A stretch of DNA of 64,000 nt from Neoechinorhynchus agilis (Eukaryota; Acanthocephala), in the NCBI GenBank assembly GCA_051530055.1, contig CM121343.1:7688001-7752000 (forward strand). The letters run 5' to 3'. The notes beneath the pieces were generated by a model that saw only the letters and a program-made list of their open reading frames with translations, did no database searches and was not told where the DNA came from. Below, one piece after another: positions 36,201-47,260 of the stretch. The first letter of the stretch is position 1; every line of letters starts with the position of its first letter. A program made the translations under genes and the position numbers.

Positions 36201-36372
36201 TATGGCGTGAACATTGTCTTTTATACAAAACCTCGCTATAGCGATCATTAGCTCGGTAATATTTTTGCTTGCATGTAATTGATTATCTCCATGTCAAATC
36301 GTTCGACGTTGCATTCTTTGATTGCATATTAAGTTCAACATCAATTATCAAAGATCCCATTTTTTTAGCAGA
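33262..36372. other. Intergenic region with weak open frames
   Basis: Just upstream of the MARVEL gene, minus frame 33.3-33.5 kb is open (SAGRVLSHTAIHGGSVRRVD and on) and could be a leader exon. Plus frame 33645-33917 starts at a good ATG context (ACCATGGAC) and encodes about 67 residues before a possible donor; I do not recognise it. A minus frame at 34539-34420 (MNRSVYLLKHNRIQLSTVRR) ends at a GTAAGA donor and is rich in basic residues, like a mitochondrial presequence, but has no following exon I can find. A (GT)n run lies at 33952-33967. Nothing else is supported through 36.37 kb. Confidence 0.4.
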
Positions 36373-38231
36373 ATGACCTCACCGAATAAAAACAAGCTAA
36401 GCCCTATGGATGAATGCGAACGAGCGTTCAAACGTACTTTGGCTCAAATGCCAGTGCCTTCTTGGTACGCAAATTCTGTCAAAAATTCGAGACATTCAGG
36501 TGGATCCGACACTCATCTTCACAGACGACGTAGTTTGGAAAGTGACTCCCGAATAATAAAAAGCACTAGCATGGACGAACCAGCCGCTGGGTCGAATACT
36601 GAAATACCGCAGCCCAAGTGGAAATCAGGAACTATAGGTAATCCGCTTGCAATGAGAACGCCCGCTGTTCGTCGACGAGTAAACAATGCCGGTGACATTC
36701 ATTGGCCAGACCGAAAAGTCACTTACCTCCCAATGCCAGGCACCGAGTGCTCTTTACGTTCTCGACCTTCTTTATCCTCGATATCAGGTACCGCGAACGG
36801 GACAAAGGCCGGATATATCCCAGGAAGCAATAACACGTTGGTTTTCAAGAAGCTGCATCTCTTTTGAGAATCCGACGGTGACAGAGTGGCACAAATGTCC
36901 CGATGGTACAAGCCAAAGAATTTAGCCGTGATGGCGATGAAGGCCAAGCAAGCTATACCCACCGATAAGCACGATAGCAGGCGCCTTAAATGTTCGGAAC
37001 CATTTAGTGTTCCGACTGAAAATGGTACTGAAACTTGTGCCCGGTCTGATGGATCAAATTTGCCGCCCTATCACACTAGCGGTAGTTTAGATGGTGATAA
37101 CGAAGTTCGTGAGATAATGGGTGCTACGGCCTATACAGATGATTTGACCTCTGAGACACGGAGTAATAAGGGCAACGGCATCTTAACGTTTGAACCTCAA
37201 AAGATGCCAACGATTGAGCATTGTGTAAACGCAGTTCAAGGACACACCACAAGGCCAGAGAGTACACTGCCACCAAGCAAATTTGGAACTAGTTCTCCGC
37301 CGGGACAGCATACGTCAACGGATGACTCTTACTCATTTCACACTTGTCTTATGGGAGATCAGTCATCAAGCAGTATGTATATGAGTGCTAGGGAAACGGA
37401 AAGCGGAGCAGAATCCATTGCCAGACCGTTAAAAACGACCAATTCTAAAGGTACTATGAACGAGCGATTAAGTCGTGCCTCAGAATCGACGCTTTTACCC
37501 CTCGACGATTCGGTTGACGTGAACACTAGTACTGCAAGTAGCCAGCGTGATCGCAAACCTACGGGTCTATACGACAATCTAGTTTCGACAACTTCTAAAT
37601 TTGGAATTCGAAAATATTGTGGTAGAATCAATCGCACTGCGACCCGCGAAGGTGATGGCCAGGAGACACAGAGCGGCAAACAATCATCTACTCGATATTG
37701 TAAAACCAAAGATACTTCGATTCAATGCAAGCTACAAAAAACGTCTACTTGTCCAGCAGTGGATTATAATCGAGGCGACGAATTACTCTTAGCAACTGGA
37801 ATTAAGCAGACGCCATCTTCGGATATCGCCATATTAAAACAGCTTGTAGCAAGAATCGATCAAACATTCACTAAGCACGATCAAGCATTGAAAGCTTATA
37901 CATTATCTTCTGCAGTATCGACCGAAGATGGTCAAATTATCGATATCAACTGTGTGCCCACAAGTAAGGTCCAAAAGAGATTTTTAGCTTCGTACTAATA
38001 TTCAAATCTGAATATATAGATAAGCAACGTCTAAATGCGGGTCTAGAGGAGTTTAATGATATTGTCAAAAAAATATTACAGTTTCCTAGCGTTCAAAGAT
38101 CTATCACAACAACAAATACATCCAGTACGACCCCTCCTGACGAAAAGAATAAGCAATGTTTACCAAGTCAACATTCAAGGTCATCGTTCTACAGTAGCAA
38201 GTCTAATCATCGCCATCATCACCATTGGTAA
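36373..38231 (+). CDS. Uncharacterised, largely disordered protein
   Basis: Three exons (36373-36787, 36869-37963, 38020-38231) join in frame to 573 aa. The first intron removes an in-frame stop; the second uses GTAAGG. The start follows a polypyrimidine-AG (TTTTTTAGCAG), so this may be the first coding exon after a spliced leader exon. The N-terminus (MDECERAFKRTLAQMPVPSWY) looks like a short conserved motif. The middle is Ser/Thr-rich and polar. Residues around DIAILKQLVARIDQTFTKHD and LEEFNDIVKKILQF are amphipathic and could form a coiled coil. The C-terminus ends in a run of histidines before a final Trp. No signal peptide or membrane span. I do not recognise a family. Confidence 0.75.
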
Positions 38232-39954
38232 CTAATTAGTTTTTAAAATTTATGCTAGAAGTGTGCGGTAATATGATAAATGAAACAATTATACTATTGC
38301 ACCTTATTAATTTTAAAGTTGAAAGCATTCTTATAATCTAATAATATTTCACTTTATATTTGTCCCTGTGCCAAAACATGCAACCGGAAAGACTGGCGCA
38401 GAAGCGGTTACTCATTTTCGATATATCGCTCATTGTCGAGGAATTGTTGCAAGTTGAGAAAACGAGTAAGTAAGTGCTCGGCGCTAACCTTATCATCTGA
38501 GTCGCAGAACATGTAAAACTAATTCATTAGCTCTTAAACAATATTTGATGCCATCTCATTAAAGACACGCTATTGTTTTAGAAAAAGCTCAGTACAACCG
38601 AGGAGCACGTTGAAATTTTTACATTGCCACCAACAAACGATTCCACAGTTTAAACAGTCTAATGCACGATCAAATGTGATGTGTAAAAGGTCGAGAATCA
38701 TTCGTTCCATTTTTTGCAACAGTAAATTTGTTTATATATATGTGCTCCAGGGTGTTAGTGGATTCTGACGTCTTACCAATAAATCAATTGATATATATAA
38801 TAACCATTTGTAATCGCAAGCTCTTTTGCCAATTTTCAACCTTCTATATATGATTTCTCAACTATAGAGTTTCCATAGAATTCTATTTAATCCTAAAGAG
38901 CGCGCCTACTGCAAACCCACTTTACATTTTCATACACCGTACTTGTTAAGCGCTTAAACAGTGTCAAACTTTATTCATCACACTTAATTTCTTGGCTACG
39001 AAGCCGGTTATTCCATCCATCCTTATTTAACCACTCTTTTAGAAACAAGAAAAGCGAAAATCAGTAATTAGAATCACCTCCCAACACAAAAATACGAAGA
39101 ATGATTTGAACTCTTATCCTTGGTCAGCCTGTGATATTCCTCCGCTCTCATCAGTTGTCTTGCTTTGAGGATATCAAATAATCCCAGAAGCTGTCTGTTT
39201 GTCTTATTATTCTCTTTAAACTTTTTCATAATAGTATTATTATTAAAAACTACACGTTAAATTTTACAATACAGTGAAAGATATTTCATAAAGTAATAAT
39301 TACATTAAAAGCAAAATTCTGCTGGAACTTCATACCTTCACAAGAACAAATCGAAAAGGGAATGAAAGATCTTTCGCCAAAATATCATTTCCGCGAATAA
39401 GGCGGTATTAACATTTTGACTTGAGGGGATTTTTGACGATGTATATAAGAGCAATGATATAGCAAACGAGATATTCGGGATCTTTAAGTGTCGATATGTG
39501 AAGTACCGGGGTATATGATTAGATTTATTGTCTATGCCTTCACAATATCAATGACCAACGAAACTACAAACTCTGTTTTCATGGCTAAAAGATGGTACAA
39601 TACAATAAACCACAAGCGCGTCTGAGAGCAGAATAACCATTTAACCACGTCTATTTTAGAACTGCCGATGATGAACACGACGAGGTTCGAAACGTATTTA
39701 ATAAAAAAATCTACCCGGTGAAGACCTAAACAATAATTCTGGGATCTTTAAGGAAAACAATACGTTGTACAAATCCAAGTGATTCAAGAAAAGGGAAAAT
39801 AAGTTATAGTTTCGCAGAATTTCTATGGCAATTTTTTCTATCCTGTCTATCTGAGGACATTTAGTTGTCTCTAAGGGAGGGGAATATATAACCTTCGGAT
39901 TCAAGTGATTGTTAAGGGTACAAATTTCTTTTATGATTTCGGTGAACACACTCT
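38232..39954. other. Intergenic, AT-rich
   Basis: No gene, RNA or repeat I can support. A minus frame at 39698-39961 (87 codons) touches the Penelope-like left arm and is of unknown origin. Confidence 0.45.
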
Positions 39955-41525
39955 CGGTCATAACCTATTCGATTTTGATTTATTGGAAATATTTCGCGAA
40001 GTAACCTCGCCTCATCAGTCATCTAAAAATGAGTTTTACACATTAAGGTTTTAAGCTCGAGTGTGCGGGATCGCCAAACTCGAAGTTCGGGCACCAATTA
40101 TCGGACATTGGTGAACAGAGCATTCACATCGGCCGCAAACATTCTGTAGTGCCTCGCGTTAATTTTCCTGATCTCAATCGTAACGGAAGTGATTAAAATC
40201 GATCGTAATAAAACACTGATCCTTTTGGATAGGCGATAGTTGAAAGACATATAACTGGCTATAATTGGACGGTACTGCAGGATGGGTTTGTGTATCTTCT
40301 GGAGGAGATAGATAAACACACATTTAGCCTATGATGATCGCTTCATGTTGTAAAATTGAGGACTGATCACAGACCGGTTCAACAAATTCTTGAGAAAACC
40401 GTTAAATTTAATTTCTCTGCTTCTCGTGGAATCTCTAACCAGCCTCTCAAATTTGTCCGAGTTAAGAAGATCCAAAGCCCTCTTTCGATAATATTCCATG
40501 TCCACAGCTACTAAAGCTCGCCCTTTGTGGGATTTGCAAGTAACTATTGATGGCACTTCCTTCAGTGATTTCGCAATTACCATCTTGTCATTATCGTTGC
40601 GAACGTTCCGACTACAAGCTTTCCTGTCGTAGGTGGGGACCACCACACTGGTCAAGTCACCAACCGATGAGGTATAAAATCTCGGCTGTCACTTCGTACT
40701 CCCGAAGAGCTTATCTCTACTCGATTTGCATGGAATAAGGAAAGGGAAAGGACAGTACAGGAGCTGAAAATAAGGGGATATCCCAAATGGATTATAGACC
40801 GGGGAATCAGAGGCAGTAACTACCATCCGCATAACAACAAAATTCGTCTGCAGAGCCTGTATGCTTCGAACGAGTGCATTTCATTGAAGATGACACGAAT
40901 CAAATGATTTACTCCATTATGAGTAAGAAGGTTGGAATTCGTCCATACAATACTAAAGGAATCGCTCTCAGAAGCACATTCAAGAGGAAGGGTAAAATTG
41001 AGCCGACTCGTAGGATCTGTAGAATGCACTGTGAACAGTGTGAGAAAGTCTATATCGGACAAACGATGCAGGGCATTGAGAAGAGGGTCGCTCAATATAA
41101 GAAAGGTTGCGGTCGATTTGAGCAGTTCTCGGCAATCTCTAATCATCAAAAGACATGTTAGTATCATGCGGATTTTGGTGGCACCAACGTTATGGAAATA
41201 GAGCAAAAATTAAAAAAACGTCTTGTTTTGGAGGCTTTACACATCGCTGTGTCCAACACAATGGAAGGAAATAAAGCTAATTTTAGCTTGAAACTTCCAG
41301 CCAGCGACGTGTTAAAAATCAATACTAAAATCATGGAAAAAACGTGGTACAGCGCAGGAGGTTCGAGCGGATAATTGGCCCCGAATTTTGAGTTTGGCGA
41401 TCCTGCGCACTCCAGCATAAAACCTTAGGGTAAAAAACATATTTCTAGATGACTGGTGAGGCGAGGTTATCTCCTTCGAAATATTTCCAATAAATCAAAA
41501 TCAAATAAGCTATGACCGGGAGTAT
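39955..41525. mobile_element. Penelope-like element with inverted 5' half and inverted ends
   Basis: Ends at about 39958-40110 and 41375-41520 are inverted copies of one another (GATTTTGATTTATTGGAAAT, GGCGAGGTTA, GGATCGCCAAACTC). Between them, the minus strand 40655-40098 carries the N-terminal part and RT fingers: KIHKPILQYRPIIASYMSFNYRLSK, read in pieces, and FAADVNALFTNV. The plus strand 40690-41372 carries the thumb (VQELKIRGYPKW) and a GIY-YIG endonuclease: CEQCEKVYIGQTMQGIEKRV with a downstream RLVLEALHI. The two halves lie back to back, the outcome expected when the 5' half inverts on insertion. Both halves have stops, so the copy is dead. KIHKP plus GIY-YIG makes the family call fairly firm. 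Confidence 0.78.
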
Positions 41526-42115
41526 GTTCACGAAAATTATACTTTGTCTAACCCGAAGGATTTTCTATCGAAAATTTCTTTTAATCTTCCATTTGTTGTC
41601 TTAGAGATTCAATCTGCTCTTTTAATAATTTAAAAGTCCTAGATAACTCTTTCAATATCTTCTCCAAGTGCTAAATATGCGTTGAATGATAATTAGCTTT
41701 TAAACCAAGAACCAGTGTAGTAATGGCATTGCTATAGCTTACTAGTTGCGACGTGTTCTGCATCGCGAGTTGGTACTGCGTGATCTTATCTATGTTGAAT
41801 TTAATCGAAAATTAATTAATGATGGAGTGTGAAGTTTTTAAACATTTTCCAGTATCTCCAATGTGTTTGCGGGCGAGATAGGCTTGAGGTTTTTTAATTT
41901 CAGTAGAATCTTGAAACGGGAAAACTTTTATACCATTACAAAAGACAATAGTTGGCATTCCATTTAAATTATAGAAAAATCTGACGACAAAAACCTCATT
42001 TCGATGAAGATTGTAACCGACATCGATCCACCAAATGACTAATCTCTAATTGTTTTTATAACTTTTGCCTAAATATTAGCTAGTTGACCGTCAAAAGCTA
42101 CACCAAAAGGTATAT
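41526..42115 (-). other. Antisense coding-like remnant of unknown element
   Basis: On the minus strand, about 42050-41820 reads VGYNLHRNEVFVVRFFYNLN then GMPTIVFCNGIKVFPFQDST and KKPQAYLARKHIGDTGKC. This is compositionally protein-like with no stop for about 75 codons. Lower down is a Leu/Glu-rich stretch (ILKELSRTFKLLKEQIESLR). It may be the ORF1 region of a decayed retroelement; I cannot assign it. Confidence 0.35.
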
Positions 42116-42905
42116 GGGTTCTCTTCTTGGTGTATTAACAAATAAAACGTGTTTCGAACTGATCCCCTCTCTCCTGCAACCCCACATTATCCTCGCACAT
42201 CACTCTCTTCCCCAAACGCAATACCCTTAAAATTTATCTCCTCAAACGCCTCCGCAATTTAGGGGTTCTTTCACCCGATCTATCCAAATTTTACTACAGC
42301 TTTATTTTACCCTCCTGCACCTGCGGTTATACCGTCTTTTGCAACCTATCCAAATCTCAAATCCGTCGTCTTGAAATTCTTCATAAAAGAGCATCCAAAA
42401 TTTGCACAGCTGATTTCCTCCTCTCGCCGAATGCCTTGATACTATTTTCATAAAACAATCAAAACGCCTCTCAACCCTACGACCACAATTTATTCTTTTC
42501 ACACGAGCACAACACTCGTAATCCTAATTCGTTTCACCCTCCTTCGACCTCGCACCTCCATTTATCTACGCTCCTTTTTTCACGCTGCCTAATCTTCTCG
42601 GATATCAGAACCTGAAATGATTCCGAGGAAAGACCAACCTCACAAGCGCTCCTACAAACAATAACCACCAATTCCCCCCACAACGGACCTTCCAACCCGA
42701 ACGGACATCCCCCGACTGGATAATCTCACACACGAATGGGTATCCCTCCGACCAGATATTACCAACCGAACGGATATTCCTTGACTGGATATTCCCATCC
42801 TAACGGATGCGTCTTTTTGGAACGACTGTGGACCCGAATGCTTATGAGGACCTAAAGGTACATGGGTCCTCGTATTCTCTGTGGGCATGAAAACTATCAA
42901 CAAAA
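42116..42905 (+). mobile_element. LINE 3' tail (LINE D, copy 1)
   Basis: The plus strand reads LLKRLRNLGVLSPDLSKFYY, then LSKSQIRRLEILHKRASKIC, then NTRNPNSFHPPSTSH. These are the conserved C-terminal parts of CR1/Jockey-type LINE ORF2 proteins (…I…QKRAIRII…, H-x-TR…P…RT…NSF). It aligns with the tail at 56.8-57.3 kb. At 42688-42800 there follow about three degenerate copies of a unit near 33 bp (CGAACGGACATCCCCCGACTG-like). Confidence 0.55.
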
Positions 42906-43099
42906 TAACAAAAGTTTACATAAAAAAGATTAGTTAACTAACCGGTACACTTTTTAGGATCACTAAGGGTATCGGTTCCCATACAATTACCCTTTACCAA
43001 CAATTTTAATGGCAAAACAACAAAAATTAGGGAACACGCACACCGTAACGCGGTGGCGATAAAAAAAATTAAATAACAAAAACAATAACAAAGTTCAAT

Positions 43100-44402
43100 C
43101 TCATACACTTGAACAAATTGCTAGTTTCCCAATGCCCGACATATTATGGCTTGGTCTGCTCGTTGTATTTCCTTCAATATTTCGCAAATCTGGCACTGCT
43201 GACAAGCATGGAGCTCTGAAGAGATTGGTACAGGACAAATCCATATTTTTAGTATGTAAATTTTCCATAGGAAGGACCGCATACATCTTGTATCCTCATC
43301 AAACCAAGATAGGATTTTCTCGCACTTTCGAATGAACCATTTGGCGAAATCCATTCTGAGCTCCGGTGGACGGCCTCTGCCGTCAGCGTCTTCATCACAG
43401 GTAATGCTCCCCCAAGGCTCTTATTCGTTTAGGTACCATCGTCAGCTTTTGAAAGGTTGAGCCGAGTGAAGAGTTTAGCAATACTCGCTTTTTTGAGGCC
43501 GGGAAGTTTAAGCCTAATGCTCTTGTATAGTTCAATATTTTCAAGTTACTCACCATGTCATCTTCTTTCATCAGCTTGTTCAATCTCATCTTAGTCCGGA
43601 ACGAATTCGTTAGAGGAACCAGCACTGTTTTTCCTCGATTAATCGCAAAATTTGCCTTCCCCCGTAAAACCCCATCCATTTTTTAATCACGCAATCTACC
43701 ATGCTAATTAAAGCGTCTCTCCTCTTGTGGTGCAAGAAAATGAAAACATCGTCCGCGTAACTCAAAAAATGGGCATTTGAAACTTTTTTGAAATGCTTCA
43801 TAATAACAATCATCCCGCCAACAAACTTAGTGAGTGATAACAGAGACCCTCGTGGAACCGTGTACTTTGAGAAAAATTAATTTTTGTCAGGATGTAGTTC
43901 CAGAATATAGGATTTAGATTCCATAAGGAACTGAATCCGTTTCAATAATTTAGCAGGGAGTCTCAGCTCTTTATAAACATCATAAATATAGTTCCGACTT
44001 ATCGCGTCAAACGTTGTTAGGCCCATAAGCAGAGAACCCACCCCCCTTTCCTGGGGCAAACCCATGAAAACTTTGTGGGATCAAGCGTCTCCTTATTATC
44101 ACCTCCAGTAATTAAGAATTCGTCACCTTCTCCAATAAGGACACAATGGGGTTTTAAATGGAAATGAAACGCACATTTCCCGGGGATTCAATATTGCCCT
44201 TCGTTTTTGGGATGATTGTTTTCCAAACAACATTGATTCTGCATAGATCTGAAAACAGCATGTCACGAGGCAACCTCCCCAAAATTACCCGCTTAATTTT
44301 CTCATCTATGATGTCAACGTTTTTTGGGGAAACAGCCATAGAGTTCATGGTCATCGACGCAGAGCCTCTCCAGAAACTCAGAAAACTATTCAGATCCATC
44401 GC
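43100..44402 (-). mobile_element. LINE B reverse transcriptase part, degraded
   Basis: Minus-strand RT pieces in order: VVWKTIIPKTKGNIESPGNV (44.2 kb), FDAISRNYIYDVYKELRLPA (44.0 kb), VPRGSLLSLTKFVGGM and FLSYADDVFIFLHHKRRDAL (43.75 kb), then RGKTVLVPLTNSFRTKMRLN. The order matches RT motifs 0 to 7 of an R1/Jockey-like LINE. Several frame changes separate them. It stops abruptly at 44402 against an antisense R2-like copy. Confidence 0.7.
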
Positions 44403-46165
44403 CTAACGGGAGCAAGTGTTATCTGTTGGGGGGCGAAAGTTGGAAGGGTCATGGGCTTGACGGGCTGGACATGATGTAATTTTCAACTGGTGAAGCAGCT
44501 CTTTCTCTAGAAAGTGCGCTTTCTCGGTTAGTCGACCGCCTGACTGGAGAGGACCTGAATCCCGTTGCAAAAGACCTATTTTTCGGAGCCTCATTGTGTG
44601 CGCTCTCCCATCGCCGTATCTTCGACGATACGCCGACTCGCAAGAAAAATTCTCTGTAAACGTATTGCAGAGAAAACCGGGCAGCAACTTCGCCCAGTCC
44701 AACTGGGCTGCTGCACATCCTGCGGAGCGGAAGCCATTGTCCACTCGCTCCGAAACTTTGCTACGAGAAGCTCAGAGCCGTGCGTGATTCTTAGGTGTGA
44801 TTTTCGGAACGCCTTTAACTCTCTCAATAGAGAAACCATGTTCTGCGCAATTAGGGATCACGCACCAGAAGCCTTCCAGTATTTTCTCAATGCCTACGGG
44901 ACCGCGACTTCTTTGCTTTTCGAAGACCACCTCATTTGGTCCGAACGAGGAGTTCAGCAAGGAGATCCTTTCGGTCCAATCGCATTCTCCCTACTCTTCC
45001 CATTCCAGCTTCAATGCTTGGTACTTGGATGACGCTAAGCTCGGAGGTGATCTCTCCGTTGTACTGCGCGATTTCGAGACGCTGATTAGGGAGACCTCGA
45101 GAATGGGCATTGAGTTCCCGCCAGAGTCAAGGAGCTAATGGATGGGTTCGAGGCCGTAGCTCCAGATCTGAAACTCGTGACTCCAGAGCAACTCAGCCTC
45201 GTGGGTAGTTGCGTCTTTGATTCAAATTTGGAAGCTGAGATCCGAAACTTTCGTTGTTGTGCCATAAGGTGAGCGTGCCATAAGGTGAGCGCTCTCTCGG
45301 CTCACGAAGCGTTATTTCTGATAAAGAAAGCAACATTCTTCAAACATAAGGATTGGCTAAGCTCGACGACAAGGTGAGGGCTTATCTCGAGTGTATTTTA
45401 AATGTCCAGCGCTCAGGTGTGGCGTGGTGACAAGCTTTATTGCCTGTGTCATCTGGGAGATTGGGAATTCAGGCACTAGTGGACCTTGCCTTACCAGCCT
45501 TTCTTGGATCGTATGAGGGGAGTCAACCGATAGCGAAAAAAATTACGGGGAAATGTTTTTATCTTGACCAAGACTTTGTGGTGGCAGTTGAAGAATGGTT
45601 CCAGCAGATAGACGCTAGCCATGTTCCCGTGAATAGTCTCAGACAGTCGATCTGGGACAGACCTCTCGTCGCGAGAGCTCACAGCTCTCTACTTTCAAGT
45701 TCTCGCGATGGGGTCGTCCCAGCTAAATTGTCCAGAATCGGAGGCTTTCCTGTGGCATCTGTTGGAACTCTTCTCACTGATGAGGTAACGAGGATCGCAG
45801 TGTCCTTAAGGCTTGGTCTCTCGATATGCACGCCCAATCGCTGTCGATGTGGGTCTTTGGTTGATGCTTTCGGGCGACACGGTCTCGTTTGCCGAAAGCC
45901 AGGAAGCAGCGGGAGGGAGGAAAATGCGGAAATATATTCAGTTATCGAGAGCTCACTATTTTGTCCCCTTTGGGGTAGAGACGTATGGAGCGCTCGGCAG
46001 CTCGGCATTCTCTCTGCTCCAGGATCTCTCGAAGAAATTGAGAGAGGCAACCGGAGACTCAAGAGCAGGCGTATTCCTTCGACAAAATATCTCGGTGGCA
46101 GTACAACGAGGGAAGGAGAGAAGCTCCAAGAAAAATAGCTAAAATCAGGCACCTTTTCACTGTTC
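44403..46165 (+). mobile_element. R2-like retrotransposon copy 3, degraded
   Basis: Frame 44565-45032 carries RT motifs of the same family as the 18.6-21.5 kb element: KRIAEKTGQQLRPVQLGCC, LRCDFRNAFNSLNRETM, ERGVQQGDPFGPIAF. It then jumps to the WYLDD block (45.01 kb, WYLDDAKLGGD), in another frame. Frame 45440-46138 has the thumb and CRCGSLVDAFGRHGLVC. The last part of the endonuclease continues in a third frame (HYFVPFGVETYGALGSSAF). The N-terminal zinc module is missing. It lies antisense between the ORF1 and RT parts of LINE B, with the host endonuclease region absent. Confidence 0.75.
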
Positions 46166-47260
46166 GCAACTGACCTAAGCGATCCTAAAAAGGATTTGGT
46201 TAAGGACTGAATTTGTTTCCTCATGCCCTCTGGTTCCTCAATTATTTTTATATTATCATGAATCCCTTCGTCTCTCGAAACAGGAGGACCTACTTCTAAT
46301 GTGGGCATGTACTCCCGAACACGACTTCTATTAAACCGTGCGTTATTTTCTTCAGGTTTAAACGTCCGCCAATATTTATCCACCGCCGGGCAAAATCCTT
46401 TAAACGCTTCGTGATTTCCTCCGCAATTAACACATATTTTTATCGCTGTATCCGTGCATTGATTCTTGGAATGGTTTCTCGAGCAAATAACACACCTCAC
46501 CTTCCCCCTCTACACTGAAATCCGGTATGGCTCCATTCGCAACACTTCGAGCATTGTGTTAGCACAAAATTCTGAATAGATCCAGTCTGATAAGAACCAA
46601 ACTTCATTTAGTACGCCATAAATCCAAACTCCCGGCCTCGAAATCTATCAACCCGATCTTGAGTTCCTGTAACCAGTAAAGCATAAGGCTCATGTCCCTG
46701 AGTTTTGCGTAAATATTTAATAGGAATAAGGCCAAACACCTTTTCAAAGTTCTTAAGTCTTCCTCCGACATATTGGGGTGCATAATCGCTGTAGCCCTCC
46801 TTGAAATATCCGTATATTTTTTATTTTAGCAGTTCCTAAAACAGGTTTTTACCTTCTACTTCCATGAAGATTAGCAAAGGCTCTTTTAATTAGATATTTT
46901 CTATCCCCCTATACTTTCTTAACAGCTAGACCATCCCTATAATAGATCCAAGAGTGAAAACTCCGCCATATCCTCCTTTCTCACTCTAATCCCAAAATCA
47001 TCCTTTTCCCTGGTTAAAGGAGATATGCCTATTATCTGTCCTTTGCGAATGCCCGCATAACTTTATCACGAAAGCGACCCTGAAACCCGGCCGTCTCTCT
47101 CGTAATTATATAGGAACCTAAAAACACTGACCTTTTTCAGTTTGTGCCTGATCAACATCCATGGCTTCAACTCCTCTACGGTCTTCAGGAGGATCTGGAG
47201 GTCTCAGATCCTCGAAACTATTGTTTACCATTCGGAAGCAATTTTGACTGGACATTTGAG
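46166..47260 (-). mobile_element. LINE B ORF1 with Gag-like zinc knuckles
   Basis: Minus strand from about 47.2 kb down. Three CCHC-like knuckles are seen in order: CSKCCEWSHTGFQC, CVICSRNHSKNQC and CVNCGGNHEAFKGFC, followed by PAVDKYWRTF. This is the nucleic-acid-binding part of Jockey/I/R1-type LINE ORF1 proteins. The first knuckle is in a different frame from the other two. ORF1 is cut at about 46165 by the R2-like copy. Confidence 0.65.
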
